Positions 17,677-26,947 of a stretch of DNA of 64,000 nt are shown here, in pieces; the stretch's first letter is position 1, and each line of letters starts with the position of its first letter. The DNA comes from Chlamydiales bacterium (GTDB lineage Bacteria; Chlamydiota; Chlamydiia; Chlamydiales; JAJFMA01): contig JAUXSF010000036.1 in assembly GCA_030679955.1 (NCBI GenBank), positions 62,001 through 126,000 of the forward strand. Reading direction: 5' to 3'. The notes under the pieces were generated by a model, which worked only from the letters and a program-made list of their open reading frames with translations, was not told the origin of the DNA and searched no databases. Position numbers and translations under genes: made by a program.

Positions 17677-20600
17677 AAAGCAGCCTCCAAAGGATTAACA
17701 ATGTAAACACCACTATTGGGCGATTCAGAGCGCATACCACGCAGGAAGAGAAAGTACATACCTCCAAAACACTGCTCAAAAGGTCTATCGTCGAAAAGCG
17801 AGATATAACGACGCAGAGCTTCTGTGTACAAGCGTGCTTGAAGATGATAGCCGTGTTGGAGCATCACTTGGTGCAGCTTGTCTTGGTTATAGTCTTCGAC
17901 ATTTGGACCCAACCAGTTGCTCTTCCAGTCAACTATGTAGTACCGGTTATTGTAGGTAAGCACGAGATCTATAAAGCCCTTTATGTAGCCGCTAGTTTGG
18001 GGCTCTAAAGCAAGTGCTTGTGCATCCTCAAGACTAAACAAAAACTCCAGTTCACGAAATTGCTCAGATGGTTGAACAGCGCGAAGTGTCGGCATCTCAT
18101 CATCAAACGATAGCGGAGTGTTAACCACGTGATTGAGCATCTCATGAATCTGCTTGGACCACGACATCAAAGAGGTTCCGGTAAGTTCCTTTTCCACAGC
18201 ATCAAAGGTTAAGTCGTCAAATGGTGTGTTTTGTAAGATTTGATGCAGAAGGATACCCGTTTCCGTTCCAGCAGGCACATGAAGGTCAGACGGAGATGTT
18301 CCAGCCTTCGTCACTTCATGCGGTGTAAGCGCATCTAAAGAGGTAAAGGAATGAATACAAATGGGATCGCCGGGAACGTTTATCTTCGTAGGCATTTCCA
18401 ACGTTTTGAAAACGTGTGGCACTATGGCGGTCTGAGCTACAATGCCTTCCGTAACCTGTTCATGAGTGATCACCGTAGAATCTATCTGGGAAATAACCTT
18501 AAGCAATGGCGCCACGCAGGTAGTACTAAGCCGGCAGTATACTTCCTCTAGAGTAGCCGAAGGCTGACCGATGCGACCTAGAATCAACTCCATGGCTGAT
18601 GCTTCACCTTCTTCAGGCCCTTTTTGGTCGACAGCCACAGGAACGTAGAGCCTTTCTTTGGCGCGGGTCATCGCGACATAAGCTAAGCGAACCTTCTCTT
18701 CGTCACACTCCTTGTAGTAAGTGTCAACTTTTGCCTTGTTGTCGGTAGAATCTACAATCAGATGGTTCTCCTCACGAGAATGAATCAACCACTCCTTAGC
18801 CTTGGAACGTGAAATTAGGCCTAAGGCGAAAACGAAACGAAACTCTAACCCTTTACTCACGTGTATGGTCATTACTCGTACAGCGTCCTGATTGGCATCA
18901 TCACGGATTTGTAGTTGCTCATCGTCATCATCGGACAACTGCTGCAAATCGAGGAGAGCTTGTAGAAGCCCCTCTGCACGCACATGGTCTTGAAGTTCAG
19001 CCTGTGCTAATAGTAAAATGAGGTGGCGTAGATCGCGATATAAAGATAAGCCATCCGATCTGCCTAAAAGATGCTCCTGTAGCGTTTGAGAACTCAAATA
19101 CCATTTGGACTGCATTGCCGCATCAAAAAATGCCTGCACACCATAATTTAGAAGTGTTTCGTTCAAATGGTAAAAAAGCTTCATGCCATCGGTGCTGTCC
19201 AGCAACTGTTGAGCTTGCGACGCTGTGAGAGCTATGAAGCACCCTCCTAGACATTGCAAGACAGCAGAACGGTCGCGAGGTTTAAGCGTAGCCTTAAGCA
19301 AATCAGCTAATGCAAGGTAGGCTGGAGAAGCTACCACGCTGCCGCTACGCTCAAGAGCTACAGGTATACCACAAGCCTTGAACTCGGTCACAAGAAGGCT
19401 AGATTGATAGCGATCACGCACCAAAATGGCGATATCTTTATAGGAACATCCCTGTGCTACCAACGATTTTATTTCGTTGGCGATGTAAGGTACAAAAAGT
19501 CTGCTTTCGGCTTGTTTGGCCCAATTGGCCTTACCACTTTTACCCTCTGCAATGACAAAGTGCATAGCCCCACGCCCATCTAATAGTGTGGATGGCTTCG
19601 CGGCAGCATTTGCTTGCAAAGGACGATAGGGCTTCGATAGCAATTGAGGGCTATTCTCACTGCTAAAAACAGTGTTAATAGCCTCAACCAGCTGAGGGCT
19701 AGAACGATAATTAACCTCTAGCGATGCATGTGCGCTGTCCGGCAAGCAATTTACAGCGTTGAAATAGGTATTAATGTCAGCTTGACGGAATGAATAGATA
19801 GCTTGTTTAGGATCGCCCACCAACGCTATAAAAGTGTCGGACTGCCTTAAAAATACCTCTTCTAGTACTTTCCACTGGTTGGGATCGGTATCCTGAAATT
19901 CATCGATAATAGCGAAACGATAGCGCGATGCTACAGATTGTCTGAATTCAGAGCGTTGGCATGCTTCAGCAGCCCTAATGAGTAGTTGATCCGAACCTAC
20001 TAGCTCTTCTTCCTGAATATAGCGTTGAACAAACTGTTGGCACCCAGCAGCGAGCACTGAATAGATGTTGGCAGGCTCACGAGCACTATCCACCAAGGCC
20101 ATTAACGGACGCAAATCCTGAACCAAACTGGGATAGCGAGGGCAACAGGTAGCTTTCTTCTTAAGCAGGGATGGATCCAAGACCTTTGGCAATAACAAAT
20201 CGTCGCGTATCAGTATGTCTAGATGCTCGGCTGTCCAATCCTCGCTATCAAATAGGGCTGCAAAGCGCTCAATCTCTGGCAAATAGTCGATGGCAGAAGT
20301 ACTTTTAAACTGCTTATAGCTGGAAGCTTGGCACTTAAAGTCCTCTACAATACTTTCTGAAGTCAAATTAAGCTTTCTCTTAACATCTTTCATAAGAAGA
20401 CAAAACTCGTCAAGACAGCTTGCATAGCTCCTGAAAGGTTCTACAGGAGCTGAATTGACACTTGTCTTGGCGAGTTGAGAAACTAGATTTTTTTGCTTCT
20501 TTAATAGCCTCTCCAGCTGTGCAGGACTGCATATTTGGCGATTGACTTCAGTGCGCAAATAGTCTTTTACAGCATCATGGATGGCGGCTTTGGAAATCTG

Positions 20601-21053
20601 TCGATCCTCAAGAGACGACCCAGAAGCGATAGACATTTCATCACACTCACGCAGTATTCTGGAGCAAAAACTGTGAATAGTGTAGATCTGACTCTCTTCA
20701 AAGGTTGCTAGTGCACGCTCCAATTTGTGTATAGCGGCACAACGACTGCCATCACCATCTTCACAAATAGCCTTTAAGTAATCGGGGCCATCCATGGGAT
20801 CACTACGAAGCATAAGCAGAGTATTTGCGATGTTGGCACGAATACGTCCGCGCAACTCTCTCGTTGCCGCCCGAGTGAACGTAACAACTAGGATCTCGGA
20901 AAGGCGGCACGGTTCCCCCCTGGGGCCATTTTCTATTAGCAGTCGCGTAACAAGGTGTTCGATCGAATAGGTTTTTCCAGTACCTGCAGAGGCCTCGAGG
21001 TTATGGTGCTGATAGATGTTAAGATTGCGGCAATGAATGTCAAAACGCTTCAT
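17664..21053 (-). CDS. recB: Exodeoxyribonuclease V subunit beta (RecB helicase-nuclease)
   Basis: RecB is the 3'-5' helicase and the only nuclease of RecBCD. The 1129-residue protein has the UvrD-type Walker A (A-S-A-G-T-G-K-T, about residue 22), I-I-D-E-F-Q-D-T-D-P, G-D-P-K-Q-A-I-Y-S-F-R, T-I-H-V-S-K-G-L-E-F and Y-V-A-M-T-R-A-K. The nuclease domain is at the C-terminus: G-F-I-D-L-V and Y-I-V-D-W-K-S-N, supplying the D...D-x-K metal site. Its start overlaps the recC stop by 4 bases (ATGA), indicating coupling. Confidence 0.97.
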   Translation of the reverse strand: MKRFDIHCRNLNIYQHHNLEASAGTGKTYSIEHLVTRLLIENGPRGEPCRLSEILVVTFTRAATRELRGRIRANIANTLLMLRSDPMDGPDYLKAICEDGDGSRCAAIHKLERALATFEESQIYTIHSFCSRILRECDEMSIASGSSLEDRQISKAAIHDAVKDYLRTEVNRQICSPAQLERLLKKQKNLVSQLAKTSVNSAPVEPFRSYASCLDEFCLLMKDVKRKLNLTSESIVEDFKCQASSYKQFKSTSAIDYLPEIERFAALFDSEDWTAEHLDILIRDDLLLPKVLDPSLLKKKATCCPRYPSLVQDLRPLMALVDSAREPANIYSVLAAGCQQFVQRYIQEEELVGSDQLLIRAAEACQRSEFRQSVASRYRFAIIDEFQDTDPNQWKVLEEVFLRQSDTFIALVGDPKQAIYSFRQADINTYFNAVNCLPDSAHASLEVNYRSSPQLVEAINTVFSSENSPQLLSKPYRPLQANAAAKPSTLLDGRGAMHFVIAEGKSGKANWAKQAESRLFVPYIANEIKSLVAQGCSYKDIAILVRDRYQSSLLVTEFKACGIPVALERSGSVVASPAYLALADLLKATLKPRDRSAVLQCLGGCFIALTASQAQQLLDSTDGMKLFYHLNETLLNYGVQAFFDAAMQSKWYLSSQTLQEHLLGRSDGLSLYRDLRHLILLLAQAELQDHVRAEGLLQALLDLQQLSDDDDEQLQIRDDANQDAVRVMTIHVSKGLEFRFVFALGLISRSKAKEWLIHSREENHLIVDSTDNKAKVDTYYKECDEEKVRLAYVAMTRAKERLYVPVAVDQKGPEEGEASAMELILGRIGQPSATLEEVYCRLSTTCVAPLLKVISQIDSTVITHEQVTEGIVAQTAIVPHVFKTLEMPTKINVPGDPICIHSFTSLDALTPHEVTKAGTSPSDLHVPAGTETGILLHQILQNTPFDDLTFDAVEKELTGTSLMSWSKQIHEMLNHVVNTPLSFDDEMPTLRAVQPSEQFRELEFLFSLEDAQALALEPQTSGYIKGFIDLVLTYNNRYYIVDWKSNWLGPNVEDYNQDKLHQVMLQHGYHLQARLYTEALRRYISLFDDRPFEQCFGGMYFLFLRGMRSESPNSGVYIVNPLEAALCLE

Positions 21054-24000
21054 TTTTTTGCCTCCTTAAACATTGCTAGGGGCACGCTATAAAGAGATTG
21101 AGCGATCTCTTGCCAGGTTTGTAGTGCAGATGGTTCGAAGCTCTGACAGATGCTCAGCAGCCATTGTGCTTCTTTGTTGAAAAATCGATCAGACTCTAAT
21201 GACTTAACAATTTTCTGTTGGATGTCAGCAAGGCTATCGCCTTTAACAAAGTCGGGAACCCATTTATCGATTAGCGGGGAGGGGCGATGTTTTACGGTCA
21301 ATGCATAGCTCAAAAAATGTTCTAGATGGCTTTTTGCATCATCTTCATACTCAGAGGTAGCCATAGCGTTCTCTGCAAAGAGAAGCCTCGGTTGCGTCGC
21401 TTTAGGCGGAAGATACTGTAATAGCAGTAGAGCTGGCCATTGCTGCACAACCCTTGACTCATCTCCTTTATTAGCTATTAAAATGCCTTGAGGAGACACG
21501 TTAGAAAGCTTTCCAGTAATCAGTACCGTTGTACCATTTTCTAACGCTATCTTAGGAGCAGGCAGCTGCCATGTCCTGTTGCCAATTTGGCGCGGTTCGG
21601 AGCAGTTAACAGCGAATTCAAAATGAGATAGATCATCCCAAGAAATTCCGAACTCTCTTAGTGAAGCTTTAAAGCTAGCCGCCATGTCATTTGGTTGTAG
21701 CTTGGCAACCTCGCCAAAGATTCCTAGCGGCATGCCTCCCTTGGCATGAGCCCTTTCCAGCACTGTTTGTATCGGCTTACCGATCAGATCTTGTTTGATG
21801 CTGTAAAGCTGCAATTGGTCTAGGCTTAAAGGCTCTTCCGTCTCAATTCCAAAATCATCAAAGTCTTTGTAGTAGACGCCTTGTGCAGCTAAATATGCAG
21901 CAAGGGGGTTTTTGGAGCACTTCATCAGCTCTTTGACCGTGATCACCACAGTCGGTTCATTGGTAAATGAATCCGAGACTTCGGAACAAAATAGCTCAGG
22001 AACAAAACCTTTTAGACCCTCTTGACGTTCACCACACAGGGCCATAGCACCAATGTAGTCCTTAGACCGGTAACTCTTTATGCCACTCTTCGCAGTAAAG
22101 TAAATGGGATCAAAGGAATAAAAGGGGTGTGTTACCTCTTTTAAGCTACAGCGATACCTTGAACGCGTATAGGCCACTAGTTCTGAAATAGGTAGTGCCG
22201 GCTCTTGCTGTTTGCCGTCTTGCAAACTCACATTCTGATAGCTCAAAATTAAATGCTGCTCAGCGGCCATCAGTGTCCGAAGAAAATAGTAGCGATCCAT
22301 GTCGGTCAAAGTGGGCTGATGATCAGCTCCAGGCTGTCCCTTTAGCATATCAAGCGGATGCTGTCGTGAAGCTATAGGAAAAGCTCCCTCTTGCATACCT
22401 AAAACAGCAATCACTTTTGCGGGCAATCCCACTAGATCTCGGATCGACCCAAAATGTATGGACTGCAGTAATCCATCATGAACGGCGGTCTTTTCTTGAG
22501 AGATGATGCTCTCGAGCCTTGGTTGAATGGAGCTAAACTCAAACTGTTCCTCGGGGAACCACTTAGACGTTTGCGCCAATCGATTAACGATCTGATTGAC
22601 GGCGTCTAGATCTGTACTATTTGCAGCCAAGTAGCCTTCACATAGGGACTTAAGGTAGACGGCCCAATCTTCGAGACTCATTGTGGTTCCATCAACCAAC
22701 AATTTTAGGTCCTGTGCTAAAGAATCTAAAAGGCAGATTAGGCGCCCCAGTAGATCGGCATCGCTAAAATTCAATTGTGGTTCCTGCCCACCGGAAATAA
22801 GCGCATGTCGCAGTTTTTTTAGTCCATCGTCCCAAGTGCCGATGTGGGCATCACTACCCATTCCGTTTTGGCAATGAGCACGCAGTAAGATATCGTTGCG
22901 ATTCTCAGCACTCAGTCCCCATGTGATGTTAGTCTCTTCTATCCACAGGCGTATTTTAGCTAGATCTTCGGATGAAAGAACAAAGTGTTCGCTAACAAAC
23001 CGATCTTCAAGAAGCTGAATGAGGGAAAGGGAGTCCCAACGACTTCTTGCCAAAGCGAGTAAGTTAAGGAGAGATTGTAGAAGGGAATTGTGCATAGCCA
23101 AGGGCACGCCATGAACGCGATAGGGAAGCTGACTATCTTTGCTACCAAAAATTGCACGTATCAATGAGTAGTAATCGGTGATATCAGGGGCGATCACTAA
23201 AATATCGCTTGGTGAATACCCGTGCTGGTCGATAAGGCCCATCAGGTTATTGTAAAGCACTTCGACCTCACGCACGGCTGAACTCGCCGCGTGAATTTGT
23301 ACGCTCTTGTCGTCCTGTGGAACGGCTATGACGTCATTTGAGTTGCGCAGAAGCAGTACATCTGCCTGTATGGCCTCTAGAAGTGTTGGTTGATGACCTG
23401 AAGGAAGTGGATAGGTTTCTTCGTTAGCTAACTCGGCATATGTCTGTAGATCTAAGATAGCCTGGGAGACAAAGTATTGACCTTGTAAATCGACATCTGC
23501 ATCGTTTAGCTGACGCGTTGTGGCGCGTCCGACGGAGCCATAGTTGGCAGCGAGTGGGTTTCGGTCGTTACTATAGAGATCTGGTTCGGGCATAGCAAAC
23601 TGCTCACGGTCCGAACGAATATCATCCCAATACTGCTGGCACAGCGATGGCATAAAGTACGAGACGTCATGTGTAGTGCCTAAACGCTTTAGGAGACGAT
23701 GCAAGGGTGGAAGGATATAGTTCAGCCCAAAGACGGCAATTAGTAGCGTCTGGTTGGAATCTAAAGCCTTAATTGAATCGCAGATAGCACTGGTGGTTTT
23801 CCACCCAGGATAGCGCTTAAATAGCTCCACCCACAGATATTTTTGCCATCCATCGTTTTGAGACCATTGAGTGGCCACTTTGTTTCCATAGACGGCGTAG
23901 GAGTCAAAAAGACCGGCTAGCTCTTCGGCTAAAACTCGTGCACGCCTATGCTTATTGGAGCCTATAAGGGCTGCCAATGTCTCGTCGGTTCTGGATCGTT

Positions 24001-24292
24001 CAAGTATAAGGGGCTCAAGAGCCAAAGATAGCTCCAGACGAGATGGCAGATGAATATTGGTGGTGTTTTTTGACATCGCGGCTAGCTTGGAGATGGCGGA
24101 ACGCTCGGACACCACATGCATGGCGGTGGATATTCCGGCCTGCTTAGCCATCTGAAACTGCAACCAGCTTTTCACCGAAGCGTTGGGTACAATCACCAAC
24201 CGATGTGCAAAAGGTGGGGTATCAGGATTGAACAGCGTCTCTTGCAAACGTATTAGCAAAAAATCCAGGCTGTTTGATTGAAAGCCTTGCAA
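21050..24292 (-). CDS. recC: Exodeoxyribonuclease V subunit gamma (RecC)
   Basis: RecC is the Chi-scanning, helicase-like but inactive subunit of RecBCD. The 1080-residue protein has the expected N-terminus (R-L-V-I-V-P-N-A-S-V-K-S-W-L), L-L-I-A-V-F-G-L and the region V-I-A-V-L-G-M-Q-E-G-A-F-P of the second helicase-like domain, with no Walker A. It begins with TTG at 24292, supported by GGAGG five bases upstream; an ATG is not available close by. A TATACT -10-like element lies about 45 bases upstream. It is first in the operon. Confidence 0.95.
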   Translation of the reverse strand: MQGFQSNSLDFLLIRLQETLFNPDTPPFAHRLVIVPNASVKSWLQFQMAKQAGISTAMHVVSERSAISKLAAMSKNTTNIHLPSRLELSLALEPLILERSRTDETLAALIGSNKHRRARVLAEELAGLFDSYAVYGNKVATQWSQNDGWQKYLWVELFKRYPGWKTTSAICDSIKALDSNQTLLIAVFGLNYILPPLHRLLKRLGTTHDVSYFMPSLCQQYWDDIRSDREQFAMPEPDLYSNDRNPLAANYGSVGRATTRQLNDADVDLQGQYFVSQAILDLQTYAELANEETYPLPSGHQPTLLEAIQADVLLLRNSNDVIAVPQDDKSVQIHAASSAVREVEVLYNNLMGLIDQHGYSPSDILVIAPDITDYYSLIRAIFGSKDSQLPYRVHGVPLAMHNSLLQSLLNLLALARSRWDSLSLIQLLEDRFVSEHFVLSSEDLAKIRLWIEETNITWGLSAENRNDILLRAHCQNGMGSDAHIGTWDDGLKKLRHALISGGQEPQLNFSDADLLGRLICLLDSLAQDLKLLVDGTTMSLEDWAVYLKSLCEGYLAANSTDLDAVNQIVNRLAQTSKWFPEEQFEFSSIQPRLESIISQEKTAVHDGLLQSIHFGSIRDLVGLPAKVIAVLGMQEGAFPIASRQHPLDMLKGQPGADHQPTLTDMDRYYFLRTLMAAEQHLILSYQNVSLQDGKQQEPALPISELVAYTRSRYRCSLKEVTHPFYSFDPIYFTAKSGIKSYRSKDYIGAMALCGERQEGLKGFVPELFCSEVSDSFTNEPTVVITVKELMKCSKNPLAAYLAAQGVYYKDFDDFGIETEEPLSLDQLQLYSIKQDLIGKPIQTVLERAHAKGGMPLGIFGEVAKLQPNDMAASFKASLREFGISWDDLSHFEFAVNCSEPRQIGNRTWQLPAPKIALENGTTVLITGKLSNVSPQGILIANKGDESRVVQQWPALLLLQYLPPKATQPRLLFAENAMATSEYEDDAKSHLEHFLSYALTVKHRPSPLIDKWVPDFVKGDSLADIQQKIVKSLESDRFFNKEAQWLLSICQSFEPSALQTWQEIAQSLYSVPLAMFKEAKK

Positions 24293-24396
24293 GCTACCCT
24301 CCTAGATGCAATTGGTAACTAAGTATACCACAAACAGTGGAAAAACACCACCTGTGGATTGGCAAGCATTTGCATCAACCTAGTCAAAAAAGGAAC

Positions 24397-24503
24397 GGAA
24401 TTTAACGCAAAGGCGCAGAGGCGCTAAGAGGCAAAGAAGGACTATTTAAAGGCCTGTCTCATCTTTGCGCCCTTAGCGCCTCTGCGTCTTTGCGTTGAAT
24501 TCC
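24397..24503. repeat. Long inverted repeat of the CGCAAAGGCGCAGAGGCGC type, locus 1
   Basis: Left arm 24397-24436 and right arm 24462-24503 are complementary with few mismatches and flank about 25 bases. The core reads AACGCAAAGGCGCAGAGGCG. Related elements lie at 30301-30357 and 33453-33515. It is between recC and a minus-strand gene of unknown function and may act as a terminator for the latter. Confidence 0.85.
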
Positions 24504-24539
24504 CTTATCAATAAGTCCGAATATCAACCGGGTATGCTT

Positions 24540-25214
24540 TTACGGTGCTCTAGCTTTATGGGACTTCCGGAGCTCGTCAATAATTTCTTTGTTTCGTTCT
24601 AGTATTTTATTACTATCTGACAGCGCCTTCCACCCTATTAGAAATACTGCGATAGCAAGTGTAGACATAACGACATAAATACCCCCTACCGCGAGTAAAG
24701 CAGTTTGTAAACTCCCGCTTCTGCCCTTTTCTCGATCATACTTCTCTTGTAATGGCTGCGTGTAAGCAACCTGAGAGGCAAGAAAGCCCAAAGCAATTAG
24801 ACCAACACACATAGTCATCGCTTTTAGACTAAAAGGAATCCGCGCAGACCATAGCTTCACTGTTGCTATTACTCCTGTGGAGGCCTGAGGGCTAGTTTCA
24901 TAGAGCTGCAAAGCATGAGCAGCTGTAGAGGCACTTGAAGGGTAAATTAGGGCGAATGGCACGATGACTGCGAAAGCCAGGTGAGTAAAGGTGTACCATA
25001 GATGCTGGGCTTGATCTGAAAGGTGGCCGTTAAGGGCTGCCGAAGGCATACCAATAACCGCTTGCCAGCCGTGATTTGTCGCATCTTTAATAGTCGCGAT
25101 CTCTAACGCCAGCACTTGCTTGATTGAGGGATAAAATAACTTAGAAGATTTATTTATCGATTCAAGCTTGTATAGTTCCGGTAAAGTATTTAACCCATGG
25201 CCTATGCATGTCAT
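24540..25214 (-). CDS. Membrane protein of unknown function
   Basis: The 224-residue protein has about three hydrophobic segments: residues about 74-90 (L-A-F-A-V-I-V-P-F-A-L-I), 128-148 (A-M-T-M-C-V-G-L-I-A-L-G-F-L-A) and 170-195 (V-G-G-I-Y-V-V-M-S-T-L-A-I-A-V-F-L-I). The C-terminus is a charged helix (L-E-R-N-K-E-I-I-D-E-L-R-K). I do not recognise the family. Good ribosome site AGGAGGAAG lies 7-8 bases before the ATG. It stands alone, bounded on both sides by repeat-rich spacers. Confidence 0.7.
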   Translation of the reverse strand: MTCIGHGLNTLPELYKLESINKSSKLFYPSIKQVLALEIATIKDATNHGWQAVIGMPSAALNGHLSDQAQHLWYTFTHLAFAVIVPFALIYPSSASTAAHALQLYETSPQASTGVIATVKLWSARIPFSLKAMTMCVGLIALGFLASQVAYTQPLQEKYDREKGRSGSLQTALLAVGGIYVVMSTLAIAVFLIGWKALSDSNKILERNKEIIDELRKSHKARAP

Positions 25215-25369
25215 GATTGTATCTTCCTCCTGTAATTTGATTTCAATTATTATAACATATAGAAGTTAAAATGGCTTGCTCAAGAAATGCATATCGGACT
25301 GATGCTGGACTGAATAATGACTTGATGCTTCCGCATCGTGAACACGTTTTTGCCATTTACCCACAGCCA

Positions 25370-25500
25370 CCCCTCCTACGTCGGGTATGGCAATGGGCTG
25401 GGAAGGGGCCAATCGCTTCCGCGATTAGCCGGAGGTTAAAAATCAGTTCCTATCCTGCATATCCTGCAGCGCAGCGATCATGCCCATCCTGTAAACTTTA
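25370..25500. repeat. Structured intergenic repeat (CTTCCG hairpin and GGAT nonamers)
   Basis: AATCGC-TTCC-GCGATT forms a hairpin at 25411-25426. A further stretch at 25452-25500 has ATCC (GGAT on the minus strand) nine bases apart at 25452 and 25461 and again near 25496. Similar hairpins appear at 52552-52657. The frame across this region is not a real gene. Confidence 0.6.
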
Positions 25501-25509
25501 TTCTTTGAC

Positions 25510-25869
25510 CTAGGTTTTTTCTACAAAGCCTTGTCCATCGATGCGTATATAGTTTTTTGTGCCAAGCGTACATTTCTGGAGGTTTTTATTCTCTTCCAAT
25601 ACCTTTATGCATGCCGCAGAAGGTGTCCAATAGCCGCTTAATTCCACTACAGTGGCCTTTTGAAGTTCGCGACAGAGAGGTACGAAGACATTCGGACTTA
25701 TACGAGGCAAATTCTCTAGCCGTATTTCCATAATCTGATGGGCCATAGAGGTTAGTTCCTGGATATGTTCGGGCGTAAAGTGGCCACTGTCAGGCTCATA
25801 TAAACTCATATAGCGGTTTGCCTGGACATAACCTTCATAGGCCCGATGTAATTTTTCAAGATGAGCCAT
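25510..25869 (-). CDS. Hypothetical protein downstream of the MccF-like peptidase
   Basis: The 119-residue soluble protein starts M-A-H-L-E-K-L-H-R-A-Y and has no signal or membrane segment; I do not recognise it. It has AAGGAGA five bases before the ATG and begins 9 bases after the stop of the MccF-like gene, so the two are probably one operon. Two Cys residues (L-C-R-E, K-C-T-L) and a C-A-C-like spacing are not enough to suggest metal binding. Confidence 0.65.
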   Translation of the reverse strand: MAHLEKLHRAYEGYVQANRYMSLYEPDSGHFTPEHIQELTSMAHQIMEIRLENLPRISPNVFVPLCRELQKATVVELSGYWTPSAACIKVLEENKNLQKCTLGTKNYIRIDGQGFVEKT

Positions 25870-25878
25870 AGGATCTCC

Positions 25879-26880
25879 TTAGTGTATAGTGATAGTTAAT
25901 TGAATTGAGTGTTGAGTAACATCTAGCGAGGCTAAACCCCCGACCGGAAAGGTGAAGATGGGGGTTGTGTGACCAAAGTCTGCGCCGCAAACAACAGGCA
26001 TCCCTGCTAGCTCCGGCTTGGTTCGAATAATTTGTTTTACCTTTTCCAGGGTCATCTTGGAGGCTTTTTCAAAACGTCCAATGACTATACCGCGAACTCC
26101 AGAAAAATCGGGAAGGTGAATTAATGATTGAAATTGACGCTCAAACTCAACATCAGTTACATCACCGGCGATACAAGTTTCTTCGAGAAATAAAATTGAA
26201 TTTAGAAGCGAGGGCATGAACTCGGTGCCCTTTAGCAACGTTAGCGTACCGATGTTGCCGCCAATGATGGTTCCTTGAGTCTTGCCATGCTGAATAGCCA
26301 CCAAGCCTGAATTAGGCTCAAAAACGCGGTTTTCCTGATCGATATACCATTCATCATTGCTCCATGTGGAACTTTCCCCGATTACAACTGATTCTTGCTG
26401 AAAGAAGCAGCGTTTAAAATAATCAATCGTATATTCGAGACCTTTTTTCATGCCAAAAGTGCTGTAGTGAGGTCCAGAATAGGTGACCATACCGGTCTTA
26501 GCCCAAATGGCATTTTGCAGGGCTGTTATGTCGGAGAAGCCGCAAAATATTTTTGGATTGGCAGCTAGCAAATCATAATTAATATGTTTTAAGAGCTGAT
26601 TGCAGTTGTAACCGCCAATAACTGTCAAAATACCTTTTACATTGGGATCAGCAAAGGCCTCGTGTAAATCGTCTAGTCTAGAAGCTACCGAGGAAGACCG
26701 GAAGAAATCGCACTCAGACACGTGTTTTCCAAAGCTTAACTGTAAACCTAGGTCTTGCAAATTTTTGTTTGCGGTTTGGCGGCATTCTTCAGAAATAAGT
26801 TCTAGGCTATTTGAGGGGGTGATAATTCGAATTAGATCCCCTGGCTTTAGTTTGTGCGGAACATGCATATCGTTTTCCAT
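25879..26880 (-). CDS. Peptidase S66 (LD-carboxypeptidase / MccF type)
   Basis: S66 serine peptidases are either LD-carboxypeptidases, which trim murein tetrapeptides during recycling, or MccF proteins that hydrolyse nucleotide-peptide antibiotics. The 333-residue protein has the nucleophile elbow G-F-S-D at about residue 115, the Glu in L-F-L-E-E, and the His in D-F-G-H-T-T-P, so the Ser-Glu-His triad is complete. V-I-G-G-Y-N-C-N-Q-L-L matches the family's G-G-x-G/N loop. The C-terminal part resembles MccF more than LdcA. No signal peptide, hence cytosolic. Chlamydiae make a thin or transient peptidoglycan, so a recycling role is possible. Confidence 0.88.
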   Translation of the reverse strand: MENDMHVPHKLKPGDLIRIITPSNSLELISEECRQTANKNLQDLGLQLSFGKHVSECDFFRSSSVASRLDDLHEAFADPNVKGILTVIGGYNCNQLLKHINYDLLAANPKIFCGFSDITALQNAIWAKTGMVTYSGPHYSTFGMKKGLEYTIDYFKRCFFQQESVVIGESSTWSNDEWYIDQENRVFEPNSGLVAIQHGKTQGTIIGGNIGTLTLLKGTEFMPSLLNSILFLEETCIAGDVTDVEFERQFQSLIHLPDFSGVRGIVIGRFEKASKMTLEKVKQIIRTKPELAGMPVVCGADFGHTTPIFTFPVGGLASLDVTQHSIQLTITIH

Positions 26881-26947
26881 AGCTAAAAAAGGTCAAATAG
26901 AGGACAATAAAAGGTGATTTATTATACAACAACAGCGGAATAAAATA

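Noticed and set aside
25271-25513. 80-codon plus-strand frame
   Set aside because: Consists mostly of hairpin and nonamer repeat sequence; translation is not protein-like.
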